From Streptomyces sp. ICBB 8177 (lineage in GTDB: Bacteria > Actinomycetota > Actinomycetes > Streptomycetales > Streptomycetaceae), in NCBI RefSeq assembly GCF_003144095.1, contig NZ_NSKH01000023.1, forward strand, positions 717,611-781,610: a stretch of DNA of 64,000 nucleotides. Reading direction: 5' to 3'. The notes beneath the pieces were generated by a model. The model searched no databases. It was not told where the DNA came from and worked only from the letters and a program-made list of their open reading frames with translations. Below, piece after piece: positions 18,728 to 27,420 of this stretch. Every line of letters begins with the position of its first letter. Position 1 is the stretch's first letter. The position numbers were made by a program, and so were the translations under genes.

Positions 18728-20692
18728 GTGTCGGACGAGGTGACGTCGAGCGGCGACGCGCTGCCGCCGGACCCGGAGCGCTTCGTCGGCCGGGAGCGCG
18801 AACTGCGCGAGCTGCGCGCCGACATCGACACTCCGAGCCTGGACGCGCTGCGTGGCAGGCCCGCCGCCACCTGCCGGGTCCTGCTGATCGCGGGCCGCCC
18901 CGGGGCCGGCCGCACCGCGCTCGCCCTGCGCCTCGCCCGCGAGCAGGCCGCCCGCCACCCCGACGGGCTGCTGTACGCGGCACTCACCGACGCGCAGGGC
19001 GAGCCCCGTACGTCCGGGGAGGTCGCGGCGCAGCTGCTGCGCGGACTCGGCCGGGAGGCGGACGACGAACCCGAGGCCGCCCTGCGCGAGGCGTTGCGGG
19101 AGCGCCGCGTGCTGCTGGTGCTGGACGACGCGGCGAGCGGGGAGCAGGTCGCGCCGCTGCTGCCGCACGGCGACGCGGCCCTGGTGGTCGCCACCTCGCG
19201 GGGTCCGCTCGCCGGGGTGGCCGACGTACGGCCCTGCACCCTGGGCGGGCTGCAGAGCGCGGCGTGCGTGGAACTGCTGGCCCAGGCGATCGGCTCGACC
19301 CGGGTGACCTGCGACCCGCGCGCCGCCGAGACGCTGGCGGAGCGCTGCGGCGGGTCGCCCGCCGCGCTGCGCCTGATGGCCGGGTGGCTCGCCGACCGGC
19401 CCGGGACGTCGGTGGCCGACGCGGTCCGCGCGCTGCCCGACGACGACGCCGCGCCGCTGGAGCGGGCGTTCGGGATGGTCGCCGCCCAGCTGCCGGGGCC
19501 CGCCGCCCGGCTGATGCGGCTGCTGGCGCTGGCCCCCGGCGCGCTGGTGGACGCCCATCTCGCCTCGGCGCTCGCCGGGTGTGCCCTTCAGACCGCCCGC
19601 GACGCGCTGGAGGACTTCGCGCGCTACGGCCTGCTGCGCCGCGACCCCGGGCCCGGCGCGGGCACCGAGCAGGCCGCCTACCGGATCGCCGGGTGGGCGG
19701 CGCCGCTGCTGCGCGAGGCGCTGGAGGCGGGGGAGCGGACGCAGGAGGTTCGGCTCGCCCGGGCCCGGATGCTGGAGCGCACCGTCCGGCTGGTGCGGGC
19801 GTGCGCCGGGCGGGCCGCCGCACCGGGCGAGGACGCGGCCGACGAGGTGCCGCCCGCCCTGCGCTTCGCGGACCGCGAGGCCGCCGCGGCCTGGCTGCGG
19901 CGCAGGCTGCCGGAGCTGCTGGCGGCCGCCCGGGCCGCGGTGGCCGACGGAGAGCTGGACACCCTGGCCAGGCGGCTCGCCTCGGCGGCGGTGCTGGCCC
20001 TGGACGCGCACGGGCAGCCGGCGCCGGAGCGCTACGAGCTGCACGGGCTGCTGCTGGAGGTGGCCGAGCGGCGCGGTCCCGACCGCGAGCGGGCGGCGGC
20101 GCTGGTCAACCTCGGCGACCTGGACGCGGCGGCGGGCCGCACCAAGGACGCGGTGGCCCGCTACCGCGCGGCGCTGGACGCGGCCCGGGCCGGACGCGAC
20201 GCCTTCACACTCGGGCGGGCGCTGGAGGCGCTGGGCGACAGCCACCTGGAGCTGGGCGACCGGGAGCGCGCCGCCGACTGGTACGGCAGGGCGCTGGCCC
20301 AGCGCGGCGAACGCGGTGAGCTGGCCGACGCGGCCCGGCTGCACTCCCGGCTCGCGCTGCTGCACACCGACGACGGCCGCCGCCAGGCCGCGCTGCGCGA
20401 GTGGCGGGCGGCCGCGGCGGCGTACCGCAGGCTGCGCGATCACACCGGGTACGCGGCGACGCTGGCGGAGGTGGCACGGGCGCAGGAGGCGTCCGGGGCG
20501 GCGGAGGAGAGCCTGCGCACCGGACAGGAGGCGCTGCGGTGGGCCCGGCAGGCGGACGACGCACCGCTCCAGCGCGCGGTCCTGCTGGGCATGGCGCGGG
20601 TGCTCGAACGCCTGGGGGACACGGAGGGGGCCCGGCTGCAACGGGAGGCGGCGGACGGCCTGACGGACCCCGGAGACGCCAGCGACAGCTGA
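18728..20692 (+). CDS. NB-ARC-type STAND NTPase with TPR tail
   Basis: 654 residues from GTG 18728. It resembles the NTPase-TPR half of AfsR/SARP regulators but has no DNA-binding domain. N-terminal FVGRERELRELR (about residue 18), P-loop region IAGRPGAGRTALALRLA (residues about 54-70), Walker B VLLVLDDA (about 128-135), GLPLAL-like CGGSPAALRLMAGWLA, then TPR-like helices from about 440 to 640 (LVNLGDLDAAAGRTKDAVAR, LGDSHLELGDRERAADWYG). The P-loop lysine is replaced by arginine (GAGRT), so ATP hydrolysis may be weak or lost. STAND proteins act as signal-triggered scaffolds; its partner is unknown. Confidence 0.86.
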   Translation: MSDEVTSSGDALPPDPERFVGRERELRELRADIDTPSLDALRGRPAATCRVLLIAGRPGAGRTALALRLAREQAARHPDGLLYAALTDAQGEPRTSGEVAAQLLRGLGREADDEPEAALREALRERRVLLVLDDAASGEQVAPLLPHGDAALVVATSRGPLAGVADVRPCTLGGLQSAACVELLAQAIGSTRVTCDPRAAETLAERCGGSPAALRLMAGWLADRPGTSVADAVRALPDDDAAPLERAFGMVAAQLPGPAARLMRLLALAPGALVDAHLASALAGCALQTARDALEDFARYGLLRRDPGPGAGTEQAAYRIAGWAAPLLREALEAGERTQEVRLARARMLERTVRLVRACAGRAAAPGEDAADEVPPALRFADREAAAAWLRRRLPELLAAARAAVADGELDTLARRLASAAVLALDAHGQPAPERYELHGLLLEVAERRGPDRERAAALVNLGDLDAAAGRTKDAVARYRAALDAARAGRDAFTLGRALEALGDSHLELGDRERAADWYGRALAQRGERGELADAARLHSRLALLHTDDGRRQAALREWRAAAAAYRRLRDHTGYAATLAEVARAQEASGAAEESLRTGQEALRWARQADDAPLQRAVLLGMARVLERLGDTEGARLQREAADGLTDPGDASDS

Positions 20693-20777
20693 GCGGATCG
20701 TTGCTCATCGTTGCTCTCAGCGACCACAACCTACGAATCTGCCAATCGCTTCCGAAAAAATAGTCACTTTGTAAGGC

Positions 20778-20805
20778 TAGACAGCGCGTCCTCCTTCATT
20801 AGACT
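20778..20805 (+). promoter_or_regulatory. candidate promoter for ald
   Basis: TAGACA (20778-20783), a 16-base spacer and TAGACT (20800-20805), in an unusually AT-rich patch (20730-20810) between the NB-ARC gene and ald. The implied start near 20812 leaves a leader of about 140 bases before the ald start codon. Matches the housekeeping sigma consensus with one change in the -35 box; not tested. Confidence 0.5.
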
Positions 20806-20953
20806 TGGGTCAACCGCTGGCAACGCGGTCAGGTCCGACGTGTGCCCCCATCTGGGGAAATGTCCGGACGGCAGAGGTGCCCGTGCCGTGAGCGCGTGCG
20901 CGAGTGCCCTTGCGCCCCAAGTCAAGCCATCTCATCCAAGGACCGTGATCCAC

Positions 20954-22069
20954 GTGAAGGTCGGTATCCCCCGCGAGGTCAAGAACAACGAGTTCCGGGT
21001 CGCCATCACCCCCGCCGGCGTGCACGAGCTCGTGCGCAACGGGCACCAGGTCTACGTGGAGCAGGGCGCCGGCGACGGCTCCTCCATCACGGACGCCGAG
21101 TACACCGCGGCGGGGGCGGACATCCTCGGCACCGCCGACGAGGTGTGGGCCACCGCGGACCTGCTGCTGAAGGTCAAGGAGCCGATCGCGCAGGAGTACC
21201 ACCGCCTGCGCAAGGACCAGACCCTCTTCACCTACCTGCACCTGGCCGCCTCCCGCGAGTGCACCGACGCGCTGCTGGAGTCCGGCACCACGGCCATCGC
21301 CTACGAGACGGTGGAGACCGCGAACCGCGCGCTGCCGCTGCTCGCCCCCATGTCCGAGGTCGCGGGCCGGCTGGCCCCGCAGGTCGGCGCGTACCACCTG
21401 ATGCGCTCGGCCGGCGGCCGCGGCGTGCTGCCGGGCGGCGTGCCGGGCGTCCACGCGGGCAAGGCCGTCGTCATCGGCGCCGGCGTCTCCGGCTGGAATG
21501 CCACCCAGATCGCCGTCGGCATGGGCTTCCACGTCACCCTGCTCGACAAGGACATCAACAAGCTGCGCGAGGCCGACAAGGTCTTCGGCACCAAGGTGCA
21601 GACGATCGTCTCCAACGCCTACGAGCTGGAGCGGGCCGTCCTGGAGGCCGACCTGGTCGTCGGCGCCGTGCTGATCCCGGGCGCCAAGGCCCCGAAGCTG
21701 GTCACCAACGAGCTGGTCTCCCGCATGAAGCCGGGCTCCGTGCTCGTCGACATCGCGATCGACCAGGGCGGCTGCTTCGAGGACTCGCGTCCCACCACGC
21801 ACGCCGAGCCGACCTTCCAGGTGCACGACTCGGTCTTCTACTGCGTGGCCAACATGCCGGGTTCGGTGCCCAACACCTCCACCCACGCGCTGACCAACGC
21901 CACGCTGCCGTACATCGTCGAGCTGGCCAACCGCGGCTGGCGCGAGGCGCTGCGCCGTGACGCCGCGCTCGCCAAGGGCCTCAACACCCATGCCGGCCAG
22001 GTCGTTTACGCGTCCGTCGCCGAGGCGCACGGGCTGGAGCACGTCGAACTCGCCGCGCTGCTCGGCTGA
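20954..22069 (+). CDS. ald: alanine dehydrogenase
   Basis: 371 residues. NAD-dependent reversible oxidative deamination of L-alanine to pyruvate and ammonia. The N-terminus MKVGIPREVKNNEFRVAITP carries the substrate-binding Arg and its region; KVKEPIAQEY, YLHLAAS, and the catalytic His in TLFTYLHLA and Asp in the IDQGGCFEDS block are present. The Rossmann motif is VVIGAGVSGWNATQIA (about residue 168). GTG 20954 gives the family's usual length and leaves AAGGA at 20938-20942 eleven bases upstream; GTG 20945 (three residues longer) is possible but too near that site. Confidence 0.96.
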   Translation: MKVGIPREVKNNEFRVAITPAGVHELVRNGHQVYVEQGAGDGSSITDAEYTAAGADILGTADEVWATADLLLKVKEPIAQEYHRLRKDQTLFTYLHLAASRECTDALLESGTTAIAYETVETANRALPLLAPMSEVAGRLAPQVGAYHLMRSAGGRGVLPGGVPGVHAGKAVVIGAGVSGWNATQIAVGMGFHVTLLDKDINKLREADKVFGTKVQTIVSNAYELERAVLEADLVVGAVLIPGAKAPKLVTNELVSRMKPGSVLVDIAIDQGGCFEDSRPTTHAEPTFQVHDSVFYCVANMPGSVPNTSTHALTNATLPYIVELANRGWREALRRDAALAKGLNTHAGQVVYASVAEAHGLEHVELAALLG

Positions 22070-22096
22070 GTCGTACCGCACACCTGAACACCCCTT

Positions 22097-22133
22097 CACC
22101 GGCCGGGTCTTGTCCGTCAAGACCCGGCCGGTG
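22097..22133 (+). terminator. ald terminator
   Basis: Perfect 16-bp stem (22097-22112 with 22118-22133, arms beginning CACCGGCCGGGTCTTG) and a 5-base loop, 27 bases after the ald stop. No T-run follows. It insulates the parA operon promoter from ald. Confidence 0.88.
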
Positions 22134-22148
22134 GCGTTGTGCGACGTT

Positions 22149-22286
22149 GCGACACATTCGTGGTTACCGTCGATACGCCCTTGACAGCGGGGTGTTCCAT
22201 TGCCGACACATCGTGCCGTCTCCGGTGGATTGTGTTGCTGCGGACCGCCGACACGCCATAGAGTCGCAATTCGTCGGCATGGTGTC
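22149..22286. repeat. repeated GCCGACAC motifs upstream of the parA-like gene
   Basis: Three same-strand copies of a GC(C)GACACA-like word: 22149-22158 (GCGACACATT), 22202-22211 (GCCGACACAT) and 22247-22256 (GCCGACACGC). They are followed by inverse words GTCGGC (22273-22278) and GTGTC (22282-22286). Spacings are about 53 and 45 bases. The last direct copy lies inside the candidate promoter. This could be an operator or centromere-like site for the downstream pair, or simply chance in a short interval. Confidence 0.4.
22235..22264 (+). promoter_or_regulatory. candidate parA-operon promoter
   Basis: TTGCTG (22235-22240), 18 bases, TAGAGT (22259-22264), placing a start about 65 bases before GTG 22337. 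Another TTGACA at 22181-22186 lacks a good -10 partner. Confidence 0.45.
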
Positions 22287-22336
22287 ACGCTGACCTATTG
22301 AGAAGTTTCCTGGTCACCAAGGAGGTAAGACGACTT

Positions 22337-23452
22337 GTGAATGAGTCGACATTTGCTCCCGGGGGTGGTCAACCAGGAATGACCGTTCAGGGCCCGGACC
22401 CCGCCCGGTTCGAGGCCGTTGGATCCGTCGCGGTCCGCACCTTCGAGGCACGCAGGACCGAGACGAGCACGGAGACGCAAGCAACGCACCCCATGTCGAC
22501 ATACGAGGAAGACCTGCCGGACGGTCAGTTCTACGACCCCGACGCCGAGTACGAGCCGGACCCCGAGTACGCGGCGACCCTCGCCCCGGACGCCGCCCGG
22601 CAGCGCCGCGAGCGCGTCGGCCCGACCGGCCGCCCGCTGCCGTACTTCCCGATCCCCGGCCCGGTCTCCGAGCACGGACCGGCCCAGATCATCGCCATGT
22701 GCAACCAGAAGGGCGGGGTCGGCAAGACCACCTCGACCATCAACCTCGGCGCGGCGCTCGCCGAGTACGGCCGCCGCGTGCTGCTGGTCGACTTCGACCC
22801 GCAGGGCGCCCTGTCGGTCGGGCTGGGCGTCAACCCCATGGAGCTGGACCTGACGGTCTACAACCTGCTCATGGAGCGGGGGATGGCCGCGGACGAGGTG
22901 CTGCTCAAGACCGCGGTGCCCGGCATGGACCTGCTGCCGAGCAACATCGACCTGTCGGCCGCCGAGGTCCAGCTGGTCAGCGAGGTGGCCCGGGAGTCGA
23001 CGCTCCAGCGCGCCCTGAAGCCGCTGATGTCGGACTACGACTTCGTCATCATCGACTGCCAGCCCTCGCTCGGCCTGCTCACCGTCAACGCGCTCACCGC
23101 CGCGCACCGGGTGATCGTGCCGCTGGAGTGCGAGTTCTTCGCGCTGCGCGGTGTCGCGCTGCTCACCGAGACCATCGAGAAGGTCCGCGAGCGGCTCAAC
23201 CCCGACCTCGACCTCGACGGCATCCTCGCCACGATGTACGACTCGCGCACGGTGCACTCCCGCGAGGTCCTCGCCCGAGTCGTCGAGGCCTTCGACGACC
23301 ACGTCTTCCACACGGTCATCGGCCGCACCGTCCGCTTCCCGGAGACCACGGTGGCCGGTGAGCCGATCACCACCTACGCCTCCAACTCCGTGGGCGCGGC
23401 GGCGTACCGGCAGCTCGCCAGGGAGGTGCTCGCCCGTTGCCACGCCGAGTGA
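22337..23452 (+). CDS. ParA-family ATPase
   Basis: 371 residues. Deviant Walker A CNQKGGVGKTTSTINLG near residue 121, with the signature first lysine; Walker A' VLLVDFDPQGAL; Walker B FVIIDCQPSLGLLTVNAL. The first 110 residues are a variable, acidic extension. GTG 22337 is chosen for the near-perfect AAGGAGGT at 22319-22326 ten bases upstream. It is the orthologous position of Rv1708 of M. tuberculosis, next to scpA and scpB, and is distinct from the origin-proximal parAB. It likely acts with the SMC-ScpAB condensin in chromosome organisation (inference from synteny). Overlaps the next gene by 16 bases. Confidence 0.93.
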   Translation: MNESTFAPGGGQPGMTVQGPDPARFEAVGSVAVRTFEARRTETSTETQATHPMSTYEEDLPDGQFYDPDAEYEPDPEYAATLAPDAARQRRERVGPTGRPLPYFPIPGPVSEHGPAQIIAMCNQKGGVGKTTSTINLGAALAEYGRRVLLVDFDPQGALSVGLGVNPMELDLTVYNLLMERGMAADEVLLKTAVPGMDLLPSNIDLSAAEVQLVSEVARESTLQRALKPLMSDYDFVIIDCQPSLGLLTVNALTAAHRVIVPLECEFFALRGVALLTETIEKVRERLNPDLDLDGILATMYDSRTVHSREVLARVVEAFDDHVFHTVIGRTVRFPETTVAGEPITTYASNSVGAAAYRQLAREVLARCHAE

Positions 23453-24060
23453 GCCTGCCCGGAGCCGACGAACTGTTCCGCACCACCGGCGGCATGGCCC
23501 TCAGTGCGTCAACTCCCCGACAGCACGGCAACGGTGAGGCGGCGTCGCAGGCCGCCGAACGACTGCGCTCGGTCCCCGCTCCGGCGGCCGGCGACGACGA
23601 CGCCGTGCCCGGCACGGACGGCGCCGTCCACGACGCGGAACCGGACGAGGCGGGCGCCGACCCTAGGGACGGCCGCGAGCGCGCCGCCCGGCAGGCGGAC
23701 GCCGCGCAGCCGCCCGGCGCCGCCGAGCACACCCGTACCGCCGCCGACGACGCCCGTGTGGCGACCGCGCCCGCGCAGCGCCACGCCCCGCAGGAGCAGG
23801 GCGGCTCGCAGCGGCGACGCGGCCAGGGCTCGCCCGCCCGCCGCCCCTCGGGACGCGAGCGGCACGACGAGAAGATCACCGTCTACGTCTCCGCCGAGGA
23901 GCTGATGGACCTGGAACACGCGCGGCTGGTGCTGCGCGGGGAGCACGGCCTCGCCGTCGACCGGGGGCGCATCGTGCGGGAGGCGGTCGCGGTGGTCCTG
24001 GCCGACCTGGAGTCGCGCGGCGACGCGAGCATCCTCGTGCGGCGCCTGCGAGGCCGCTAG
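23437..24060 (+). CDS. ribbon-helix-helix-like protein, likely ParA partner
   Basis: 207 residues from TTG 23437, with GGGAGG at 23421-23426; GTG 23449 is an alternative. Residues 1 to about 140 are disordered, rich in Ala, Asp, Arg and Gln. The last 62 residues have a strand-helix-helix pattern: KITVYVSAEELMDLEHARLV, then DRGRIVREAVAVVLADLE. That order fits a ribbon-helix-helix DNA-binding fold, as in small ParB/ParG/omega-type centromere binders, and the gene overlaps parA by 16 bases. No ParB-Spo0J domain is present. The DNA-binding assignment is inference; no database match is claimed. Confidence 0.75.
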   Translation: MPRRVSLPGADELFRTTGGMALSASTPRQHGNGEAASQAAERLRSVPAPAAGDDDAVPGTDGAVHDAEPDEAGADPRDGRERAARQADAAQPPGAAEHTRTAADDARVATAPAQRHAPQEQGGSQRRRGQGSPARRPSGRERHDEKITVYVSAEELMDLEHARLVLRGEHGLAVDRGRIVREAVAVVLADLESRGDASILVRRLRGR

Positions 24061-24113
24061 CCACCGGGGCGATAGGCTGCCGGTCCCGCCCCGCACCCTG
24101 GACCCCGCCTTCC

Positions 24114-25208
24114 GTGATGAGCGCCACCGACGACCACGCCTCCCCCCGCCGCCGCAGGCTCGGCCGCGGGGCCGTGGCGACCGCGGAGGCGGAGCCGGCG
24201 CCGGCCGTCGCGCCGGAGCAGGGGACCGCGCCGGACGCCGCGCCGGAGCCGGGGGCGGCGACGGGCGCCGCGCCGCCGCCCGGCACGGAGTCAGGGCCCG
24301 CCGGCGCGCCGACCGGACCGGAGGCCGCGCCGGGAGCCGAACAGGCCGCCGACGACGGGCGGTTCACCGTCCGGCTGGCGAACTTCGAAGGCCCCTTCGA
24401 CCTGCTGCTGCAACTGATCTCCAAGCACAAGCTGGACGTCACCGAGGTCGCGCTCTCCCGCGTCACCGACGACTTCATCGCCCACATCCGCGCGATGGGC
24501 CAGGACTGGGACCTCGACCAGGCCACCGAGTTCCTGGTGGTCGCCGCGACCCTGCTGGACCTGAAGGCGGCCCGGCTGCTGCCCGCGGCCGAGGTGGAGG
24601 ACGAGGAGGACCTCGCGCTGCTGGAGGCCCGCGACCTGCTCTTCGCCCGCCTGCTGCAGTACCGCGCGTACAAGCGCATCGCCGAGATCTTCGCGGCACG
24701 CCTCGCCGCCGAGTCGAGCCGCCACCCGCGCACCGTGGGCCTGGAGCCGCACCACGCCGAACTCCTCCCGGACGTCGTCATCAGCATCGGCGCCGCGGGC
24801 TTCGCGAAACTGGCCGTCAAGGCCATGCAGCCCAAGCCGGCGCCCCGGGTGTACGTCGAGCACATCCACGCGCCCCTGGTCAGCGTGCGCGAGCAGGCGG
24901 AACGCGTGATCGCCCTGCTGCGCGAGCGGGGCGGCGCGACCTTCGCGGAACTGGCCGCCGACGCCCCCGACACGCTCACCGTGGTGGCCCGCTTCCTCGC
25001 GTTGCTGGAGCTGTACCGCGAGAAGGCGGTGGCACTCGACCAGCCCGAGGCGCTCGGCGCGCTCACGGTGCGCTGGACCGGCGGCGACTCGGACGGCGAA
25101 CGGGCCCTGGTCACCGACGAGTTCGACCGTGAGACGGCAGGCGGCAGGCCGGACGGGCCCGGGCAACGACGTCAGGAGGACGCCAGTGACGACGACCGCG
25201 ACGAATGA
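24114..25208 (+). CDS. scpA: segregation and condensation protein A
   Basis: 364 residues. Kleisin subunit that bridges the SMC dimer together with ScpB. The first about 80 residues are an Ala/Pro/Glu-rich extension unlike that of shorter ScpA proteins. The kleisin N-terminal motif is FTVRLANFEGPFDLLLQLIS near residue 83, followed by KLDVTEVALSRVTDDFIAHI and DLDQATEFLVVAATLLDLKA. The C-terminal winged-helix region includes VIALLRERGGATFAELAADA. Start is GTG 24114 or the adjacent ATG 24117. ScpB starts within its 3' end (23-base overlap). Confidence 0.94.
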   Translation: MMSATDDHASPRRRRLGRGAVATAEAEPAPAVAPEQGTAPDAAPEPGAATGAAPPPGTESGPAGAPTGPEAAPGAEQAADDGRFTVRLANFEGPFDLLLQLISKHKLDVTEVALSRVTDDFIAHIRAMGQDWDLDQATEFLVVAATLLDLKAARLLPAAEVEDEEDLALLEARDLLFARLLQYRAYKRIAEIFAARLAAESSRHPRTVGLEPHHAELLPDVVISIGAAGFAKLAVKAMQPKPAPRVYVEHIHAPLVSVREQAERVIALLRERGGATFAELAADAPDTLTVVARFLALLELYREKAVALDQPEALGALTVRWTGGDSDGERALVTDEFDRETAGGRPDGPGQRRQEDASDDDRDE

Positions 25209-25851
25209 CCGGCCCGCTCCGGACGAACCGCCGGCCGGCACGCTCGACGTCGGCGAGCTGGACCTGCGTCCCGCGCTCGAGGCGGTCCTGATGGTCGTGG
25301 ACGAGCCGGTCACCGAGGAGCACCTCGCCAAGGTGCTCCAGCGCCCCCGCCGCGCGATCGGCGACGCCCTGCGCGAGCTGTCCGACGAGTACGCCCGCCG
25401 GGGCAGCGGCTTCGAGCTGCGGCTGGTCGCCGGAGGCTGGCGCTACTACACCCGCCCCGAGTACGCGGCGGCCGTGGAGACCTTCGTGCTCGACGGCCAG
25501 CAGGCGCGGCTGACCCAGGCCGCCCTGGAGACGCTGGCGGTCGTCGCCTACCGGCAGCCGGTCAGCCGCTCGCGGGTCTCCGCGGTGCGCGGGGTGAACT
25601 GCGACGGCGTCATGCGCACCCTGCTCCAGCGCGGTCTGGTCGAGGAGAGTGGGACGGAACCCGAGACAGGTGCGATCCTGTACAGGACGACGAACTACTT
25701 CCTGGAGCGGATGGGCCTGCGGGGCCTGGACGAACTGCCCGAACTGGCACCGTTCCTCCCGGAGGCGGACGCGGTCGAGGCGGACTCCCTGGAGGGGGTG
25801 CCGTCGTTCGACCCGGACGCACCGGACCCGATCTCGACTACGGAAACTTGA
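25186..25851 (+). CDS. scpB: segregation and condensation protein B
   Basis: 221 residues. Two winged-helix domains: DLRPALEAVLMVVDEPVTEEHLAKVL (first) and QARLTQAALETLAVVAYRQP, SRSRVSAVRGVNCDGVMRTLLQRGLV (second), typical of ScpB. GTG 25186 has AGGAGG at 25174-25179, six bases off. It overlaps scpA by 23 bases, and its stop TGA overlaps the ATG of the pseudouridine synthase gene. Confidence 0.94.
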   Translation: MTTTATNDRPAPDEPPAGTLDVGELDLRPALEAVLMVVDEPVTEEHLAKVLQRPRRAIGDALRELSDEYARRGSGFELRLVAGGWRYYTRPEYAAAVETFVLDGQQARLTQAALETLAVVAYRQPVSRSRVSAVRGVNCDGVMRTLLQRGLVEESGTEPETGAILYRTTNYFLERMGLRGLDELPELAPFLPEADAVEADSLEGVPSFDPDAPDPISTTET

Positions 25852-26924
25852 TGCGAAGCAGTAGCGGCAGGAACAGCGGCAACCGGAACTACCGCGGGGC
25901 GGGCAACTCGCGCGACGACAAGACCAAGCGCGCCGGCCGCCCCCGCCCGGAGGAGCGCCGCTACGACGTGGGTGAGACCGGCCAGTCCGGCGGCGGCCGC
26001 GGCAAGCCCGGCGGTGCCAAGGGCGGCCCCGGGCCCAGGGGCGCGGCGGCCAAGGGCGGAGCGGCCAAGGGCGGCAAGGGGGCGCCGCGCAGGACCTCCC
26101 CGGCCCGCCCGCGCGAGCTGGACGCCCAGATCGAGGAGCGCAACCGCGCCCGGCACGGCAAGCCCCGGCTGAACCTGCCCAAGACCTTCCCCGGCGCCGA
26201 GGAGGAGGGCGAGCGCCTGCAGAAGGTGCTGGCCCGCGCCGGCCTCGGCTCGCGCCGCGCCTGCGAGGAGCTGATCGACCAGCGCCGCGTCGAGGTCAAC
26301 GGCAGGATCGTCACCGAGCAGGGCCTGCGCGTCGACCCGGACAAGGACGAGGTCAAGGTCGACGGCCTGACGGTGGCCACCCAGTCGTACCTGTTCTTCG
26401 CCCTCAACAAGCCGGCCGGCGTGGTCTCCACGATGGAGGACCCGGACGGCCGCCAGTGCCTCGGCGACTACGTCACCAACCGGGAGACCCGGCTGTTCCA
26501 CGTGGGCCGCCTGGACACCGAGACCGAGGGCATCATCCTGCTCACCAACCACGGCGAGCTGGCCCACCGCCTCACCCACCCGCGCTACGGCGTCAAGAAG
26601 ACCTACCTCGCCGCCGTCCAGGGCCCGCTGCCGCGCGACCTCGGCAAGCGGCTGAAGGACGGCATCGAGCTGGAGGACGGCTACGCGCGAGCCGACCACT
26701 TCCGGGTCGTGGAGAACACCGGCAAGAACTACCTGGTCGAGGTCACGCTGCACGAGGGCCGCAAGCACATCGTGCGCCGCATGCTCGCCGAGGCCGGCTT
26801 CCCCGTGGACCGCCTGGTGCGCACCTCCTTCGGGCCCATCCCGCTCGGCGACCAGAAGTCGGGCTGGCTGCGCCGGCTCACCAACACCGAGGTGGGCATG
26901 CTGATGCGCGAGGTCGACCTGTAG
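25851..26924 (+). CDS. pseudouridine synthase, RsuA/RluB family
   Basis: 357 residues. The first about 110 residues are a basic, Gly-rich tail (AAAKGG, GGKGAPRRTSP), followed by an S4 domain ERLQKVLARAGLGSRRACEE (about residue 121) and the catalytic domain with LNKPAGVVSTMEDPDGR, catalytic Asp in VGRLDTETEGIILLTN, and YLVEVTLHEGRKHIVRRMLA. Modifies uridines in 23S or 16S rRNA; RluB-like (23S U2605) is the likelier branch, but the site is not certain. Start ATG 25851 overlaps the scpB stop. Confidence 0.93.
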   Translation: MRSSSGRNSGNRNYRGAGNSRDDKTKRAGRPRPEERRYDVGETGQSGGGRGKPGGAKGGPGPRGAAAKGGAAKGGKGAPRRTSPARPRELDAQIEERNRARHGKPRLNLPKTFPGAEEEGERLQKVLARAGLGSRRACEELIDQRRVEVNGRIVTEQGLRVDPDKDEVKVDGLTVATQSYLFFALNKPAGVVSTMEDPDGRQCLGDYVTNRETRLFHVGRLDTETEGIILLTNHGELAHRLTHPRYGVKKTYLAAVQGPLPRDLGKRLKDGIELEDGYARADHFRVVENTGKNYLVEVTLHEGRKHIVRRMLAEAGFPVDRLVRTSFGPIPLGDQKSGWLRRLTNTEVGMLMREVDL

Positions 26925-26932
26925 GACGGCGC

Positions 26933-26959
26933 GGGCGCGGCCCTTCCCGGGCCGCGCCC
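26933..26959. terminator. terminator between convergent genes
   Basis: An 11-bp stem, GGGCGCGGCCC (26933-26943) and GGGCCGCGCCC (26949-26959), with a 5-base loop. Flanking GGACG and CGTCC can extend it. Lies between the stops at 26924 and 26978. Confidence 0.8.
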
Positions 26960-26977
26960 GGCGTCCTGCGGGCCGCG

Positions 26978-27340
26978 TCAGGACCACAGGCGCAACGAGA
27001 CCGCGTGGCCGTCCGCGTCCCGCTCCACCTCCAGCATCCCGGCGACCGCCGTGCGGTTGACGCGCCCGTAGACGTGCGGGAACAGGGTGCCGGGCGCGGT
27101 GCCCGGCGGCGGGGACGGCGTGGGCGGCTCCCAGCGCACCGGGGTGTCCAGCGCCGCCTCGTCGATGAGCAGCACCATCAGCGGCCCGACCGCCTCCCGG
27201 TAGAACGTGTCGGCCACCGTCAGCGCCGACTTCTCGTCCGGCGAGCAGTGCACGAAGCCGTCCGAGGCCAGCGTCGGCGGGGCGTAGGGGCGGTCGGGGT
27301 CGCGCAGCCAGTCGTCCAGCGGCACCACGTGGAAGATCAT
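26978..27340 (-). CDS. DUF952 domain protein
   Basis: 120 residues: MIFHVVPLDDWL, ASDGFVHCSPDEKSALTVADTFY and TLFPHVYGRVNRTAVAGMLEVERDADG. The GFVHCS and FPHVYG.L motifs are the hallmarks of DUF952, whose function is unknown though the fold is related to glutathione-S-transferase- or ADP-ribosyltransferase-like ligand-binding proteins in some annotations. ATG 27340 begins exactly at the family N-terminus; a TTG two codons upstream is possible. Divergent from tyrA with 80 bases between. Confidence 0.88.
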   Translation of the reverse strand: MIFHVVPLDDWLRDPDRPYAPPTLASDGFVHCSPDEKSALTVADTFYREAVGPLMVLLIDEAALDTPVRWEPPTPSPPPGTAPGTLFPHVYGRVNRTAVAGMLEVERDADGHAVSLRLWS

Positions 27341-27420
27341 GCGCAACGTTCTACCGGACGCCGGGCCCGCGACCGTATCCCCGTCGCGGCGTGGGCGCCG
27401 TCTGGGAGAGGATGACCTTC

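Noticed and set aside
22181-22204. TTGACA -35 box upstream of the parA-like gene
   Set aside because: It is a perfect hexamer, but no TANNNT-like box follows at 16-18 bases. The TTGCTG/TAGAGT pair at 22235-22264 fits better.
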